A stretch of DNA of 64,000 bases from Earliella scabrosa (Eukaryota > Basidiomycota > Agaricomycetes > Polyporales > Polyporaceae), in contig JABYQQ010000008.1 in the NCBI GenBank assembly GCA_022605405.1, forward strand, positions 1,302,001-1,366,000. Reading direction: 5' to 3'. This document shows, one piece after another, positions 47,463 through 58,492 of the stretch. The notes under the pieces are model-generated. The model made no database searches, was not told the DNA's origin, and saw only the letters and a program-made list of their open reading frames with translations. The translations under genes were made by a program, and so were the position numbers. Positions within the stretch are counted from its first letter, which is position 1. Every line of letters begins with the position of its first letter.

Positions 47463-47710
47463 GGTAAGAGCTGACCGATGATTGATACATACATACCGCC
47501 TGACATTATCCAGTTTTGCAACCAGTGTTGCTATTCCGAACACGGCAGGCATCCGCAAACGTTCTGCGCAAGAAAAGTCGCAGAAAAGGTGTGATCACAG
47601 AGCATCTGTTCTATGGCACATGACAAAAACGTAGAAAATGTCTCAAAATGGAGACATATTCAACGCATTTTCTGCCATTTCGTCACGTGCGAGAGAAAAG
47701 GTGTCTGGTG

Positions 47711-48094
47711 TAAGGCTGAGCACGGATCGATCCACGGGTGATCTGGATCTGTATCTACAGGTCAAGCAGCCAAAAAATGCTCGACCTGGATCTGCACGGA
47801 TCATGATCCATTGTGACCTGGATCTGTTTTGACCTGAACCTACAGGTCAGATCACGGATCGATCTGTGGATCAGCAATATGTTTCATGTATAAATAGATA
47901 ATATCCATGAACACAAGCGATATATTGCTTGAAGGTTTTGACCTGTGACCTGAATGTAAAATGAAATCTTTGACCTGGATCCGCAATGACCTGGATCTAT
48001 TTGATCTGGATCTGTTTTGATCTGAACCTACAGGTCAAATTTCAGGTCGGATCCAGATCTACCTGTGCTTGACCTGGATCCATGCTCAGCCTTA
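47711..48094. mobile_element. Palindromic element built of GATCTGGATC-like repeats
   Basis: The ends TAAGGCTGAGCACGGATC (from 47711) and its complement (ending 48094) differ at one base. The interior consists largely of degenerate words of the type GACCTGGATC, GATCTGGATCTG and CCTACAGGTCA in both orientations, so the whole could fold back on itself. No coding capacity. Confidence 0.65.
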
Positions 48095-48141
48095 GTCTGG
48101 TGGTCGCGCTTTTTCTTCGACTTTTCTTGCGCAGAACATCG

Positions 48142-48323
48142 ACGGCACGACGGACATACCGGAATCTTGCCGATTGAAAAGTGGTTGAAAATGAGTGGCG
48201 CTTTTCGGCAAACTTGCCGCTTTTGGACCACTTTTAGCATAATTGGCCGAAAAGGGTAAGCCCGTGCCACTCATTTTGAACCACTTTTTGACCGGCGAAA
48301 ATTCCGGTATGCCCGTCGTGCGG
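48142..48323. mobile_element. Short foldback (MITE-like) element
   Basis: The left arm (about 48142-48208: GCACGACGGACATACCGGAA, AAGTGGTTGAAAATGAGTGG, CTTTTCGGC) is complementary to the right arm (about 48246-48323) with scattered mismatches. A 37 bp spacer lies between. There are no genes inside. Confidence 0.68.
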
Positions 48324-48526
48324 ATGCCTGCCGTGGAAGCGCTCAAAGTTGGGCGAACTATACACGTGATCCGACATTGTCCGGCGTTTATCAGCGTTTA
48401 TTCTAATTTCTAGTAGTCTAGTACACGCCCGCCTCAACTCGCGGTTTCTTGCCAGTCTCTAAGTAAGTCTTGCTCAAGATCAGTACTCCCCACCTCGCTT
48501 CAGGTAACAGTCGTCGCCAGGCTCCC

Positions 48527-51331
48527 ATGAGTCATTCAAGTTGTTCTTCCTCGGCTTTGTTACCTGATCTGCCTCCCGGGCCACGCACGCCGTTCCTGCG
48601 AACTCCTATACATTCGCGTGGGTCGTCACCGCACGCAACAAGTGACGCGTATCACTCTTTGCTGTGAGTGTACTGCATAGTCTGACGGCATCTGGTGCTG
48701 AGGACTAGCGTATGGCTAGGGTATCGCAACTCACGCCCCATATCCAAGAGGATCTACGCAATCATCAGCAATGTTCCTTTGACGCGATTCTCAAACATTA
48801 CCTGAGCAAGGTCCTTGCTGATCCCAATCCAGACCGAGACACCCTCCTGCGCGATTGCCTCAACGCTGTCCTCCCAATATGCGACTCCATCCATCCCCTG
48901 CTGAATGAATAGTGAGTCGTGATGACAGCCGCTCAGAAGACGCATTTTAACGAGCATTTCATAGCTGCGGTGCCTCTCCGGAACGAGCGCGTTACGGCCC
49001 GTTCGTGAACGCGTTCAATTTTGCGCTGGACAAGCTTCGTGTGCTGAACATAAAACGATCCGGACGCTCGCAGTACCGCCTTCCTTCCGACCTCAACATC
49101 ATGTTCTGTCGCAATGCCGAACGACACATCAAGACCATTCATAACGATGATCTCCACACTGATATCTTGCCCGATATAATCATCACATCTCGCGTCGCCG
49201 CTGATCGCCGTCTCGGGCCCAACCTGTCGGACAAACAGCTCTTGTCGATGGCGCAAGAACAACCTCCCACCGCGTTCTCGTGGGCAGAGGTACTCTCCAC
49301 GGAGGAGTTCAAAGCCACGCACGCTTTCGCCATTCCCCCGACCAATTACAAGCATTACGACGTCTCCAAGTGGGCCAAGACTATCCCGCATATTGATGAT
49401 GTAACTGCCCAAACACCACTTTCAGGTTCCAGTGCGTGCCATCCCGTGTCAGAAACATTGGTAATCAATCTGACCATGTGCAGGGGTACGGACAACTGCA
49501 CAACGAGAGGCTAGGGCACGTGGTTCAACGAGTGACTCGGGTGCGCAACACAGTCTTCCCTGACTGAGGCGACCTCATCATATATTCATGCCCAGGGCCC
49601 AGACAATCACCACAGTCAACCACTGAGCAGGGTACGAGGCTTTCCGGGATTGATGCAGATCTTCAGGCTAGGGGACGTGGTCCAAGAAGGCACCCAGGTA
49701 CGCAACATGGTCTGCCCTGACTTAGGCAACCTCATCACAAAATGCCCAGGATCTCGACGGTCACCACGACCAACCTCTCAGCAGAGTACGAGGCGTTCTG
49801 AGATCAGTGCAGAAACTCAAGCAAAGATCAGTAACTCCAAGGCGCATTCCAAGTCAGGAAGAGCGGGACGACCTCCGCCGCTCGTACAGTGTGGTATTTA
49901 CGCTGCGGACATGTTGAGCCGCCCCACCGCTCCGGCCGTTAGTCATGCTATCAACCTCGTCATCTTTGGTGCGTCGTTATATGCAATGTATGGACCCATT
50001 CTGACAATGCGCCAGACCAAATTGCCTACCTCTGGCATTATGATCACGAGGGCGCGATCCAATCGAGCGGCGTCGACTTGGTCCAAGACCTTCCTCGTTT
50101 CCTTGTACTCCTCTTCGCCTTCCAACGGTTCGAACTTGTCGACTGGGGTTTCATACCCGAGATCGACCCTGTGGTTGTCCAGGCCCATACCGATCCGCTC
50201 TTTTCTGACCCATATGTTGCTGACAACATCCGAGTCGATTACGACAACGGCCACGCTATCGTGACAACGTACGCCTCGTACGAGCGTCATCGTCTCACTG
50301 GAAGAGGCACGAGGGTTTTACCCGTGATTGCGAGCTCATTCGAAGACCAAACAGAAGCTGTAGTGAAGTTATCTTGGATCGACCAATCCCGTGTGCCGGA
50401 GGCCGAGCTCATATCACGTGCTCGAGAGAGGGCGAAAGGAAATGTCAAGGTCGTCAACCACCTGCCAGTTATCGTCGCATCGAAGGACCACGGCTATTCC
50501 ACTGCGATCATCCGCGAGGCCTTGGGCCTCGAGTCGATCCCGCGGGTGCTTCGATCTCATGTCGCCCACAAGCTACGAGAGATGGAGACCCTACAGTCTG
50601 ACCGAGATGCCTTCCTGAAGGCGTTCTTCGAGATCGAGCGATGTACGTCACGATTCGTGAAGTCCTATTGACTCATGCTTACATTTTCGAACAAAGGTCA
50701 CTACGAGGTCTGGCTTCTCCATATCCACCATCGGGATCTCAGTCTCTCCAATCTCATGTTCAAGCCCATCGATGACACGCCCGTTGGCGTTTTGAACGAC
50801 TGGGATTTAGCCGTCGACGTACTCGTGCCATCATTGCATGCCGGACTAGAACTCACTGGTACACTCCCGTTCATCGCCATCGACCTCTTAAGAGTGGACG
50901 GAATCGGCGACAAGATCGCACACCTCTACCGCCACGACCACGAATCGCTCACGTGGATTCTCACATGGGTGTGCTACTGCTACACGGACGGCAGTTACGA
51001 ACCCGGCAACCCGCTATCCTTGTGGCGAACGGACTATCAAACATGCATAGTCCAGAAGATGGCCTTTCTTGGGGGTTTGCAGAGCATGTTAGCCTCCTTG
51101 CGTCCCTGGGCGCTGCCGTGGCGGCTGATGTTGGCAGCGCGCCTGGTCCTACTCCAAGAACAGTACCTGGAATACTGGCACAAGCAGCCGCTACCTGACC
51201 GCGACGAGCCGGAAGCGGCCTGGCATGCGTATTGGGGCCAAATGAAGTCCTTCTCGGAAAGCGAGCCGGGCGACCCTGTTTTGCGTCATGTAGTCGCGTC
51301 ATACATGCCCAACTTCCAGTCATCTACATGA
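48527..51331 (+). CDS. FunK1-type fungal protein kinase (left copy)
   Basis: Exons start at the ATG 48527 (to 48663), 48720-48911 and 48965 to about 49431. They then continue through a duplicated exon start (see 49507-49820) and 49922-51331 with further introns. The FunK1 landmarks are DQIAYLWHYDHEGAIQSSG, VDLVQDLPRFLVLLFAFQRF, VVKLSWIDQ (likely Lys strand), HIHHRDLSLSNLM (HRD catalytic loop with Asn) and VLNDWDLAVDV, where DWD replaces DFG. The C-lobe runs FIAIDLLR, HLYRHDHESLTWILTWVCYC. FunK1 kinases are expanded in Agaricomycetes and have unknown substrates. The gene runs convergent with the GH5_12 gene 290 bp away. A second, inverted copy lies at 61127-63931. Confidence 0.83.
49507..49820. 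repeat. 157 bp tandem duplication inside FunK1
   Basis: The segment starting GGCTAGGGCACGTGG (about 49509) is repeated 157 bp later as GGCTAGGGGACGTGG, with about 70-75% identity. It spans a splice acceptor (GGCTAG) and the beginning of the next exon. The upstream copy has TGA where the downstream copy has TTA. The same double structure exists in the inverted paralog (about 62640-62950). Confidence 0.75.
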
Positions 51332-51620
51332 ATCACATCTCTCGCGGTTGTCTTGTACGTGCGCTATGACTGTTGTGATCACTCCTCATTCACGTTTCCT
51401 ACTATATCCCCCATGTAGATACGTGGGATGGAATCCCTGTTTACACTGCCAGCATAGCAAAGCCTATCTCCATCACGATATCGTATGTCATGTATATCAG
51501 ATGTACGGGGCATGCCTAATGTACAATGTGACCCAACCAGTCCAAGATGCAGATACAAGAGAGCAGAGCGATGCGATGTGAGATGTGCAGATCAACGACA
51601 AGTGACCAGTCCTTCCGTGC

Positions 51621-54600
51621 CTACATGATACTGCAGCACCCATCCAGACACCAACCCAGCAGCGACGCGCCCGAACCCGACGACTCCTCGGCCGTCTTGA
51701 TGCCGCCGCCCGCCCGCTTGACCACGATCGTGTACTCGCGCGCGGCACCGCTCGCCGGCACGGGGTACCACCACTTGAGCGTCTGCCCAGACACGCTCCA
51801 GCGTCCGCCCGAGACCTCGACGTCCAGCGCAAGGAGCGGGGAGCCGAAGGAGGCGAGGCGGAGCGGATCAGGCGTGAAGTCTTGAGGGAATCGTGACAGG
51901 TCGTCCGAGGACTTGGACAGTGGACCGCCAACGACGCTGGGTGTCACCGACCCTGATGTGGGCGACTGCGGCTGTCGAAGGTCGGATAGCAGCTTGTCGC
52001 TGGCATAGTGAACTAAGGGGATGTATATCTCGGTAGGCAGCTCCGCTTCGTCTGGGGTGGTAGAGTCTGACGATGACAAGCCGAGACGCTCGCTCTGGGG
52101 CGCGTCCTCTGGACGGACGCGCACGGTGAGCTTGAACGTCGCCTTCGAGATATCAAACTGGACGTCGGTTGGGATGCCGACAACAGCAGTGGGGAAGGGA
52201 CGACAGAACGCCTTCACGGCGCGTGCGCCGTCCGTGAGGAAGTCGTAGACGTTGTCCCAGCTTGAGAGCGACGGCGGCAGTGTCTGCTTCGACACAACCG
52301 TATCTTCAGAGCGGTTCTCTCCGGGAGTAAGCGTAGCCAACGACACGCTTGATGTGGCTGCGGACGTGTACACGCTCGCCTGGCCCTTCTTCAGCAGGAC
52401 AGCGGACGACGAGTCATCGACACCCATCCTCAACTGTAGCTTCAGATCGTCGGCACTCCAAAGGCTCAGATCTTCCATATTCCATCCGTCGCCCCACATG
52501 TGAGAGTTGTCGGGACAGTAGTTCCAGATGGTGTAGTTGAGCGCGTTCGGGCCGTCTGCTGCATTCATGCTGGCGTCGAGGGCCTTCTGCTGGCTCGAGA
52601 AGTCGCCCTTGTACTTCCCGTTGTCCGTCCAACCATACGCCTTCTTGCCATCCATATCGTACGGGATGCCAATCTCGCCGATGATCGTGGGATACGCGCC
52701 GAGGATCTTCGCATCGTCTTTCAGATAGCCGAGCTGCTCCTGTAGGGACTTCCGAATCGCGCCCTCGCCGATCTTCACTGCTGGTAACGTTGAGGAGTAC
52801 TTGCCACGGATGAGCCCGAGCGCGTCCGCATTGAACCAGTTCCAATGCCGCGTGACGAGCGTGAGGCCGTCATAGTAGTGGTGCGACAAGCAACAACGCC
52901 CTTTCAGGAACCGCTCGTCGAGCGGTGGTGGCTGCGCAAAGACCGGCGGCGCGACGAACAGGATCGCCTCGGGGTGCGACTCGCGCATCCGCGTCGCGAA
53001 CGCCTCCCAGTGCGGCCGCCAGAACTCCTCGATGAACTCGAACTCCTGGCCGTTCGCGAGGTACCGGAAGTAGTCGGGCACGAGCACCGCCCCGCTCTCG
53101 ACGTCCCATACCCCGTGCTGCGCCCATATGCACGTCCCGAGCTTCCACCCGCCGTCCCGCCGCCAGCCCCACTTCGGGTGCACGCCCCCGGGCTCGCTCG
53201 ACGCGTCCGCCCACATCGTCCGCCCCTGCGGGTCGATCGTCACCGTCCCGTCCTTCTTCGGCCCCATCGACGTGAACTTCCAGTTGTCGACCGTCTGCGC
53301 CCTGCCCATCCCGAGGCGCAACGACTGCGCAGGCGACGGGAACGGGCCCTTCTTGAGCGTCGAGCCCTGCTTCGTCGGGACCGTGTTCAAGTCCGCGTAC
53401 CCGCAGAATCCCTCGTACGGCTCGTTCAGGCTGTCCCACCCGATGACGCAGTCGTCGAGCACGTCGCCTGCATCGCGTACCCGGTCCGCGAGGGCCCCGA
53501 ACGCGGCGATGTAGTGCGACTGGAGGTAGTCCTGGATGTTCTGGCCGTCGATAACGCATTTTGGCGCGAACTCCCGGCCCGCGAAGAAGAGCGTGAAGAG
53601 CGTCTGAGATGCGAGGCGGCCGTAGTTCGTGCTCCAGATCATTGCGGGCAGCTCGGCGGGTGTTGGGTCCGAGGGAGTGGGATATTCGGAGTGCACGATG
53701 GCCGCCTGCGTCGCGGTGAAGTTCCGCGGATTGATGCCGCATGCGAGCAGGGTCCAATACGGAGCACCAGAGCCTCCGGAGAAGCGTGACCACTGCGATG
53801 GATGGGGTCAGTACATGCTACAGAAAGAGTACGAGACGGACGAAGAGCTGCTATGTATCCGAGCGGGAAGTAGAGTCAGCATTTCACATAACCACGTCCA
53901 GCGCGACGGCGGGTTGTGTCCTGCCATTACAAACGATTCACCATGCTCGTGTTCGCTCAAGTATGCTTTCCTGACCCGCACGCCCCCTGCATATAGGACA
54001 TCATCTGCCTGCCTTCCAGGAGCTAAATCTCGTCACTAGGCAGTGTTGGCCTCGCAAAACCGAGTGGTACAGAGAACCGGCTATAGACTCGGCCTACAGC
54101 CTGAGCACGCTGCCCAACAACTCGAAGGGGCAGAGACTGGGTGACATAGGTAGACTCACAATGTCTTGGTGAGGGTCCATGTACACTCGGAAGCCGTACT
54201 CTTTGCATTTCCGGAGTACACGGACCGTGTAGTCGATGAACTCGTAGTCATACTTTCCGCTACACAATATGTCAAGCAATTGGTCGCGCAGATAACAGCA
54301 GTACTCACGGACCAGCATGCTCCAACGCCTCCCAAGTCACGACATACCGCAGCATGTTGAAGCCCCAGCCCTTGAGACGGGTGAGGTGCACGTCGGCGGA
54401 CCCATCGTCGAGGTTGAGCGGCCGTCCGACAAAGCTCTCCTCGCCGGTCTCGCCTGCCGCCCAGAAGCCTTCGAGTGTCTGCGACTGCGCGCCGACAGGA
54501 GCCTTGTCCGCGCCCGAGAGGTTGACGCCGCGGAGAAGGAGAGTACGACCAGCGTTGTCGACGAATTGGGCGTCCGTGGTGTGGATGAAGTGGGAGGGGA

Positions 54601-54643
54601 CGGGCTTGCCCGTGGTGGGCGACAGAGAGGGAACGCGAGGCAT
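51621..54643 (-). CDS. GH5_12 glucosylceramidase / steryl-beta-glucosidase (EGCrP/Egh1-like)
   Basis: Exons 54643-54309, 54259-54160 and 53792-51621 join in phase to 868 residues. There is no signal peptide. N-terminal landmarks are [35 protein letters not shown] and the join [23 protein letters not shown]. The acid/base Glu is in [14 protein letters not shown] and the nucleophile Glu in [39 protein letters not shown] follows, as in fungal GH5_12. Known fungal members hydrolyse glucosylceramide or ergosteryl glucoside inside the cell. The last 200 residues form a second domain ending [12 protein letters not shown], and CSIM is a CaaX-type prenylation signal. Intron 2 is unusually long (367 bp). 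It is flanked by FunK1 on the convergent side. Confidence 0.88.
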
Positions 54644-56117
54644 GTCGTCGTCGTGAGCGCAGTCGTCGCAATCGTCGCCGCCGTGGATGCCAGTGTCGAC
54701 GAGGTCGACTGGAGGGATGCGTGCTGCAGGGCGTCTGCAGAATGTGGCACGATAATGGATTGCTTAGTTTGGCGGACTATACTAGTACTAGTACTAGCTT
54801 GGGCTACGCACTCTAATTACGCATACTTACCTGCTCTAACAACCGCTGATCGTCACACCTTACGTAATACTTACTATGACGTAGTGGGAGGTTTCTATCC
54901 ACGCAATGCACTGCAGCGCATTTAAGTTTCTGTCCGTCGACTCCCATCTGGTCTACAGTGCCTCTATCGAGCTATGCAAGTGATGGGCATTCGTATCGCA
55001 TTGTCTGGTACTTACCGGGAAGCCATGCACTGTTCGCCGTTTCAGCGGCCGTCTCAACCTAGTCGACTTGTCGGTCACGGTCTTCGTTTTTCCGACGCTC
55101 TTGCAAAACCTGGGTCGATGTCGGTCCGGATGCAAACCGGCCGCTCTCGCTATGTGCGAGTCTCCGACCTTGCGATCATAAGTGATGCAGCTCGCAAACC
55201 ATCCAGGACTAGTACTATGTGACATACTGATGCGTACGGAACTGAGGTGCCCTGTATGTCGTTCTTGAAGCTCTAATCCCCGGTCCTGGTCCTGATGTAA
55301 CCTTGCAAGTACAAGCAGCGAGCGACCTGGCTATGCCTGGCTGGCATGCGAATAGAAAGCTAATCCGATGCTTTCAAGCAATCTACGATTCAGACATCAA
55401 CAAACATGCGTTTGCCTCGAGTTTGCAGCAAGCGCAGTGTCTTCTAGCCTCAAGAAGGCTGCTTCGAACGGATACTTTCGCCATTATCCCGGATGGCCAT
55501 CTCAACATCTCTTCCCGTACGATGGACGTTCGCCCATGACCCCTAGCGCTAGATCACCCCAGGCGTTCAATATGCAAGGCACGGGGATCACAGCCTCATG
55601 ATCTCTCCGGGAACGAAAGCTCTGCCTGCCTGTTCTGTGCTCTGATGTCAGCACGGAAGGCGTCGGACTTGCGGGCGGCAGAGCAAAGATGGTGCGCTCA
55701 CGGTGCGTTTTTATGTCTTCGTCGAATTCGCGATGGAATCCTCCGCTCACACCGGTACTGCCCCTCTGCGATCTCCTAGACGCCCTCACACAGCCCAGAA
55801 CATAATCCGCCCAGGCTGCATCTCGTAATATCCCCTTCCCTCGCCCATCCGTGTCTCGTTCTGTCGAGCCTGTCCAGTGCTGTGCGCTTTCTGGAATCCC
55901 AGGTGCATCAGACTTGTCATTCCTCCCTCCCCACTCGTGTTTTCATCATGGACGCCCTTCCCACCAGAATTCCACGGCCATCACTCCCATTGCAAGCCTC
56001 TAACGTCGCTCACTCTGTCCACACCAGCTCGACAGAAGCTGTGGGTAGTCGTGATAACTCTCATCGCCTCGCGCCTCGTCGGAACTGGCTCGTCCACGTT
56101 CCCGCCACGGCGCAGAC
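54644..56117. other. Intergenic region upstream of the GH5_12 and Ser/Pro-rich genes
   Basis: About 1.5 kb between divergent genes, so it should contain both promoters. A short TACTAG tandem run lies near 54782. No gene is recognised; frames at 55303-55601 look non-coding. Confidence 0.5.
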
Positions 56118-56125
56118 ACATATAA
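56118..56125 (+). promoter_or_regulatory. TATA-like box of the Ser/Pro-rich protein gene
   Basis: CATATAAG lies about 60 bp before the ATG at 56180, which supports that start over ATGs farther upstream. Confidence 0.4.
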
Positions 56126-56179
56126 GACTTCCGAACATGGAGGCCCCTTCCAACCCGCCGCCGGCTACGCCGTTCATTG

Positions 56180-57656
56180 ATGAACGAAGACCACTCCTAC
56201 CCGCTCCCAGACTTCTCTCGTCGACATGCCAGTAGTCAGGCTTCCGACCTCTCTTCCCTCTCGTCCTGGTCCCACATCCAGGTACATTACTTGTCCTCCG
56301 ATGACGTAATGCTTGCCATGGCTGACTGTGTTCCTGGCCCTTCTCAGCAACAACTCGTGCAAGAGTGGTATCAGCAATTCGATGCTTACTGTCAAAGCAC
56401 ATCGAATCTTGACGCACCTTCGATGGCTGCATCACAATATTTGGAATCCACACAAGATGTGTTGCCGCAAACCAGTCAAGACGCTCCTGTACGAAGTTTT
56501 CCCTGCTCTCAATTCGTAGCATCTCACCTCATGCATGTCCTGCCCAACACACAGATACTCTCGCCATTGCCGTTACAGGGAATGCATCAGCTCATCCCGG
56601 ATATCGTCACGCCCCCTACACCTCCCACCTCGGACTATGTACTTCCCTCACCCGCATCATCCTATCATACTCCCTATACCTCCCTAATGAGTCCACACGC
56701 GCTTGCTCCGTTAACTTCACCCACATCGCCATATGCGTCATCGTATCTACCCATACCGTCGCCCTCCGGCAGTTCATATGCCCAGCTCCCTCCGTCGGTC
56801 TCGTCCGCAAATTTCGCGCCGTCATACTCATCGCCTACGTTGCCGATTATGCAGAGCTATCAGAGCTTAAGCTTGAACTCGCCGGCCGTGGCCTCCCCCA
56901 TGAGCTTCTACAGCTTGAACTCCCCCGGCATGGCCTCCACCTCCAGCTTCCACAGCGCTAGCATGAGCCAGACGACTTCGCCCGCGGTACCGTCAATACC
57001 CTTATCGGAGTCTCCCGTCGAGGTTCAGTGGCCAGTTGCTCCTCAGCCTCAGCCCCGGCCGAAACGGGTCGCTGCTCAGCGCACCCGTCAGCGGAAGCGC
57101 GTCCCACACACGCTCGAGATCACCTCCAAGCGTAACAGCTCGTTCTCGGAGTACTTCAAGCTCGACGGGGCGCTCGGTGTTCCCGTGCGGGGCATTCTTG
57201 ACGACACAGTCGTACCCGATGGCCACGACGAACGCATACTAGAGCGCACGGGCGTCCGCCAGATCCGTCTTGTCGTTGCCGTGAGGCTCATTTTCCGTCG
57301 TGCTTCTTGATCTTGTGCTGAACGGTGCTCGTCTGCGCAGTGGCCAGGCTACGCGCACACAGGGACCTACATCCAAGTGCAAGACAAGGGCGAGTTCATC
57401 ACGCGCGCACGCCTCGCGAAGCTCATATGCGCCTTCGTGTCGCGCTTCCTCGAAAAGCCTCCCGTGAGTGGTCTCCGAGTGATCGCTCCAGCGAGCGGCT
57501 GGCTGACGCGCTTCGCAGCAAATAACGTCCGAGAACCCGGAATGGGCTCTGCGCAGCGCGAGGGGGAGGCGCCGCATCTCCGTAGATAACCTATGGCTGG
57601 TGCGCGTCGCACTTGCCCAGAAGAACATCTGGCTCGCCGACCTCGAGGTTCGGTAA
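56180..57656 (+). CDS. Uncharacterised agaricomycete protein with Ser/Pro/Tyr-rich N-terminus
   Basis: Exons 56180-57280, 57341-57463 and 57519-57656 are all in phase 0 and give 453 residues. Residues 1-290 are low complexity, rich in Ser, Pro and Tyr (for example SYLPIPSPSGSSYAQLPPSV). The conserved C-terminal domain begins near residue 320 (HTLEITSKRNSSFSEYFKL) and runs through WPGYAHTGTYIQV, GEFITRARLAKLICAFVSRF, ITSENPEWALR and DNLWLVRVALAQKNIWLADL. I recall many Agaricomycete hypothetical proteins with this WPGY...ITRA..L pattern, but no function is known. There is no signal peptide or membrane segment. A regulatory or DNA-linked role is possible but not shown by the sequence. Confidence 0.7.
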
Positions 57657-58492
57657 TCGAGCCTCGCTCGCACGACGCGAAACGCTCTTAACGACTGCTA
57701 CCTCCATATAGCCCTACCTTATCCACTGTACTCTATCTAACCTGATCTAATCCCTCCCCCTAGTCGCGCGTCCTCCCTTACTTCGTTCTTCAGCTTGTCC
57801 CGTCTCTCACTTCTCGTCCCTCGCATACATGTCCCTATTCATCGTCCGCGTCATACCCCGCCCGGAGCGCCCGAATACGTGCTTCTGTCCGATTTCCCTC
57901 GTCAGTCCCGGATCTGGGACGATACAGCTCATCTGTCTCCGATCTTCGAACCTCTTACTAGCTTCTGTCAGGCTGGCATGCGCCCACTTACGAGTACGCC
58001 TGCAATCCATTCAGTCCACATCGATCCAGTGCTCAGGAACCGCTATTTGTGCGGGGATCTCGACGGCCAAGAGACTGAGAGGAAAGGTGTGCCCCCATCG
58101 ATGACCAGGAAAAAGCTAACATCCATCTCCCCGAGTCCAACGTGCACAGAGCCATCATGATGCCGCCGCTTCTAGCAGCGATGTCCGCACACTCGCGATT
58201 TCTACTCCGCGCTTGCCCTTCGCCCTAGGCTCACCTCTCGAGCGGGGAGGCCGTCGATGACGTCCTTGGAACGGGACATCTTGTAGCGATCCTCGTAATA
58301 TCACCGAGAGGAGATCATCCGCACGCGACCTAAGACTACCTCGCCCCGGGAAAGTAGAGAAACTAAACGCGATCTACGCGCCTCCACATATACATTTGCA
58401 TGCTATCGGTCTCTCCTCTGAGACATACTGACTTCAAAGGGTCATCCACATCCGCAACGTCAAACATTGAGAGATACACGGGAGCGCGAAAT
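57657..58492. other. Intergenic region between convergent genes
   Basis: About 830 bp. No gene is recognised; it probably holds the two 3' UTRs. Confidence 0.5.

Larger units (their letters stand above)
48454..52180. repeat. Left arm of the large inverted duplication
   Basis: Sequence from 48454 on reappears in reverse complement ending at base 64000. Identity is very high through 48454-51070, introns included. It falls to roughly 80% from 51071 through the FunK1 end and its 3' flank, and then continues in pieces into the 3' end of the GH5_12 gene. The partner arm is 60690-64000 and may go on beyond the window. Confidence 0.9.

Noticed and set aside
45531..48323. CRISPR-like spaced repeats
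   Set aside because: The repeats are inverted and irregular, and the genome is clearly eukaryotic; they are transposon remains.
48028..48437. Several 65-85 codon frames with similar peptides (HDGHTGI)
   Set aside because: They arise because both arms of the foldback element at 48142-48323 are translated; this is repeat structure, not coding conservation.
52845..53793. Open frames of about 310 codons on both strands
   Set aside because: They are shadows of the GH5_12 exon, produced by high GC in the third codon position. Their Arg/Pro/Val-rich products lack motifs.
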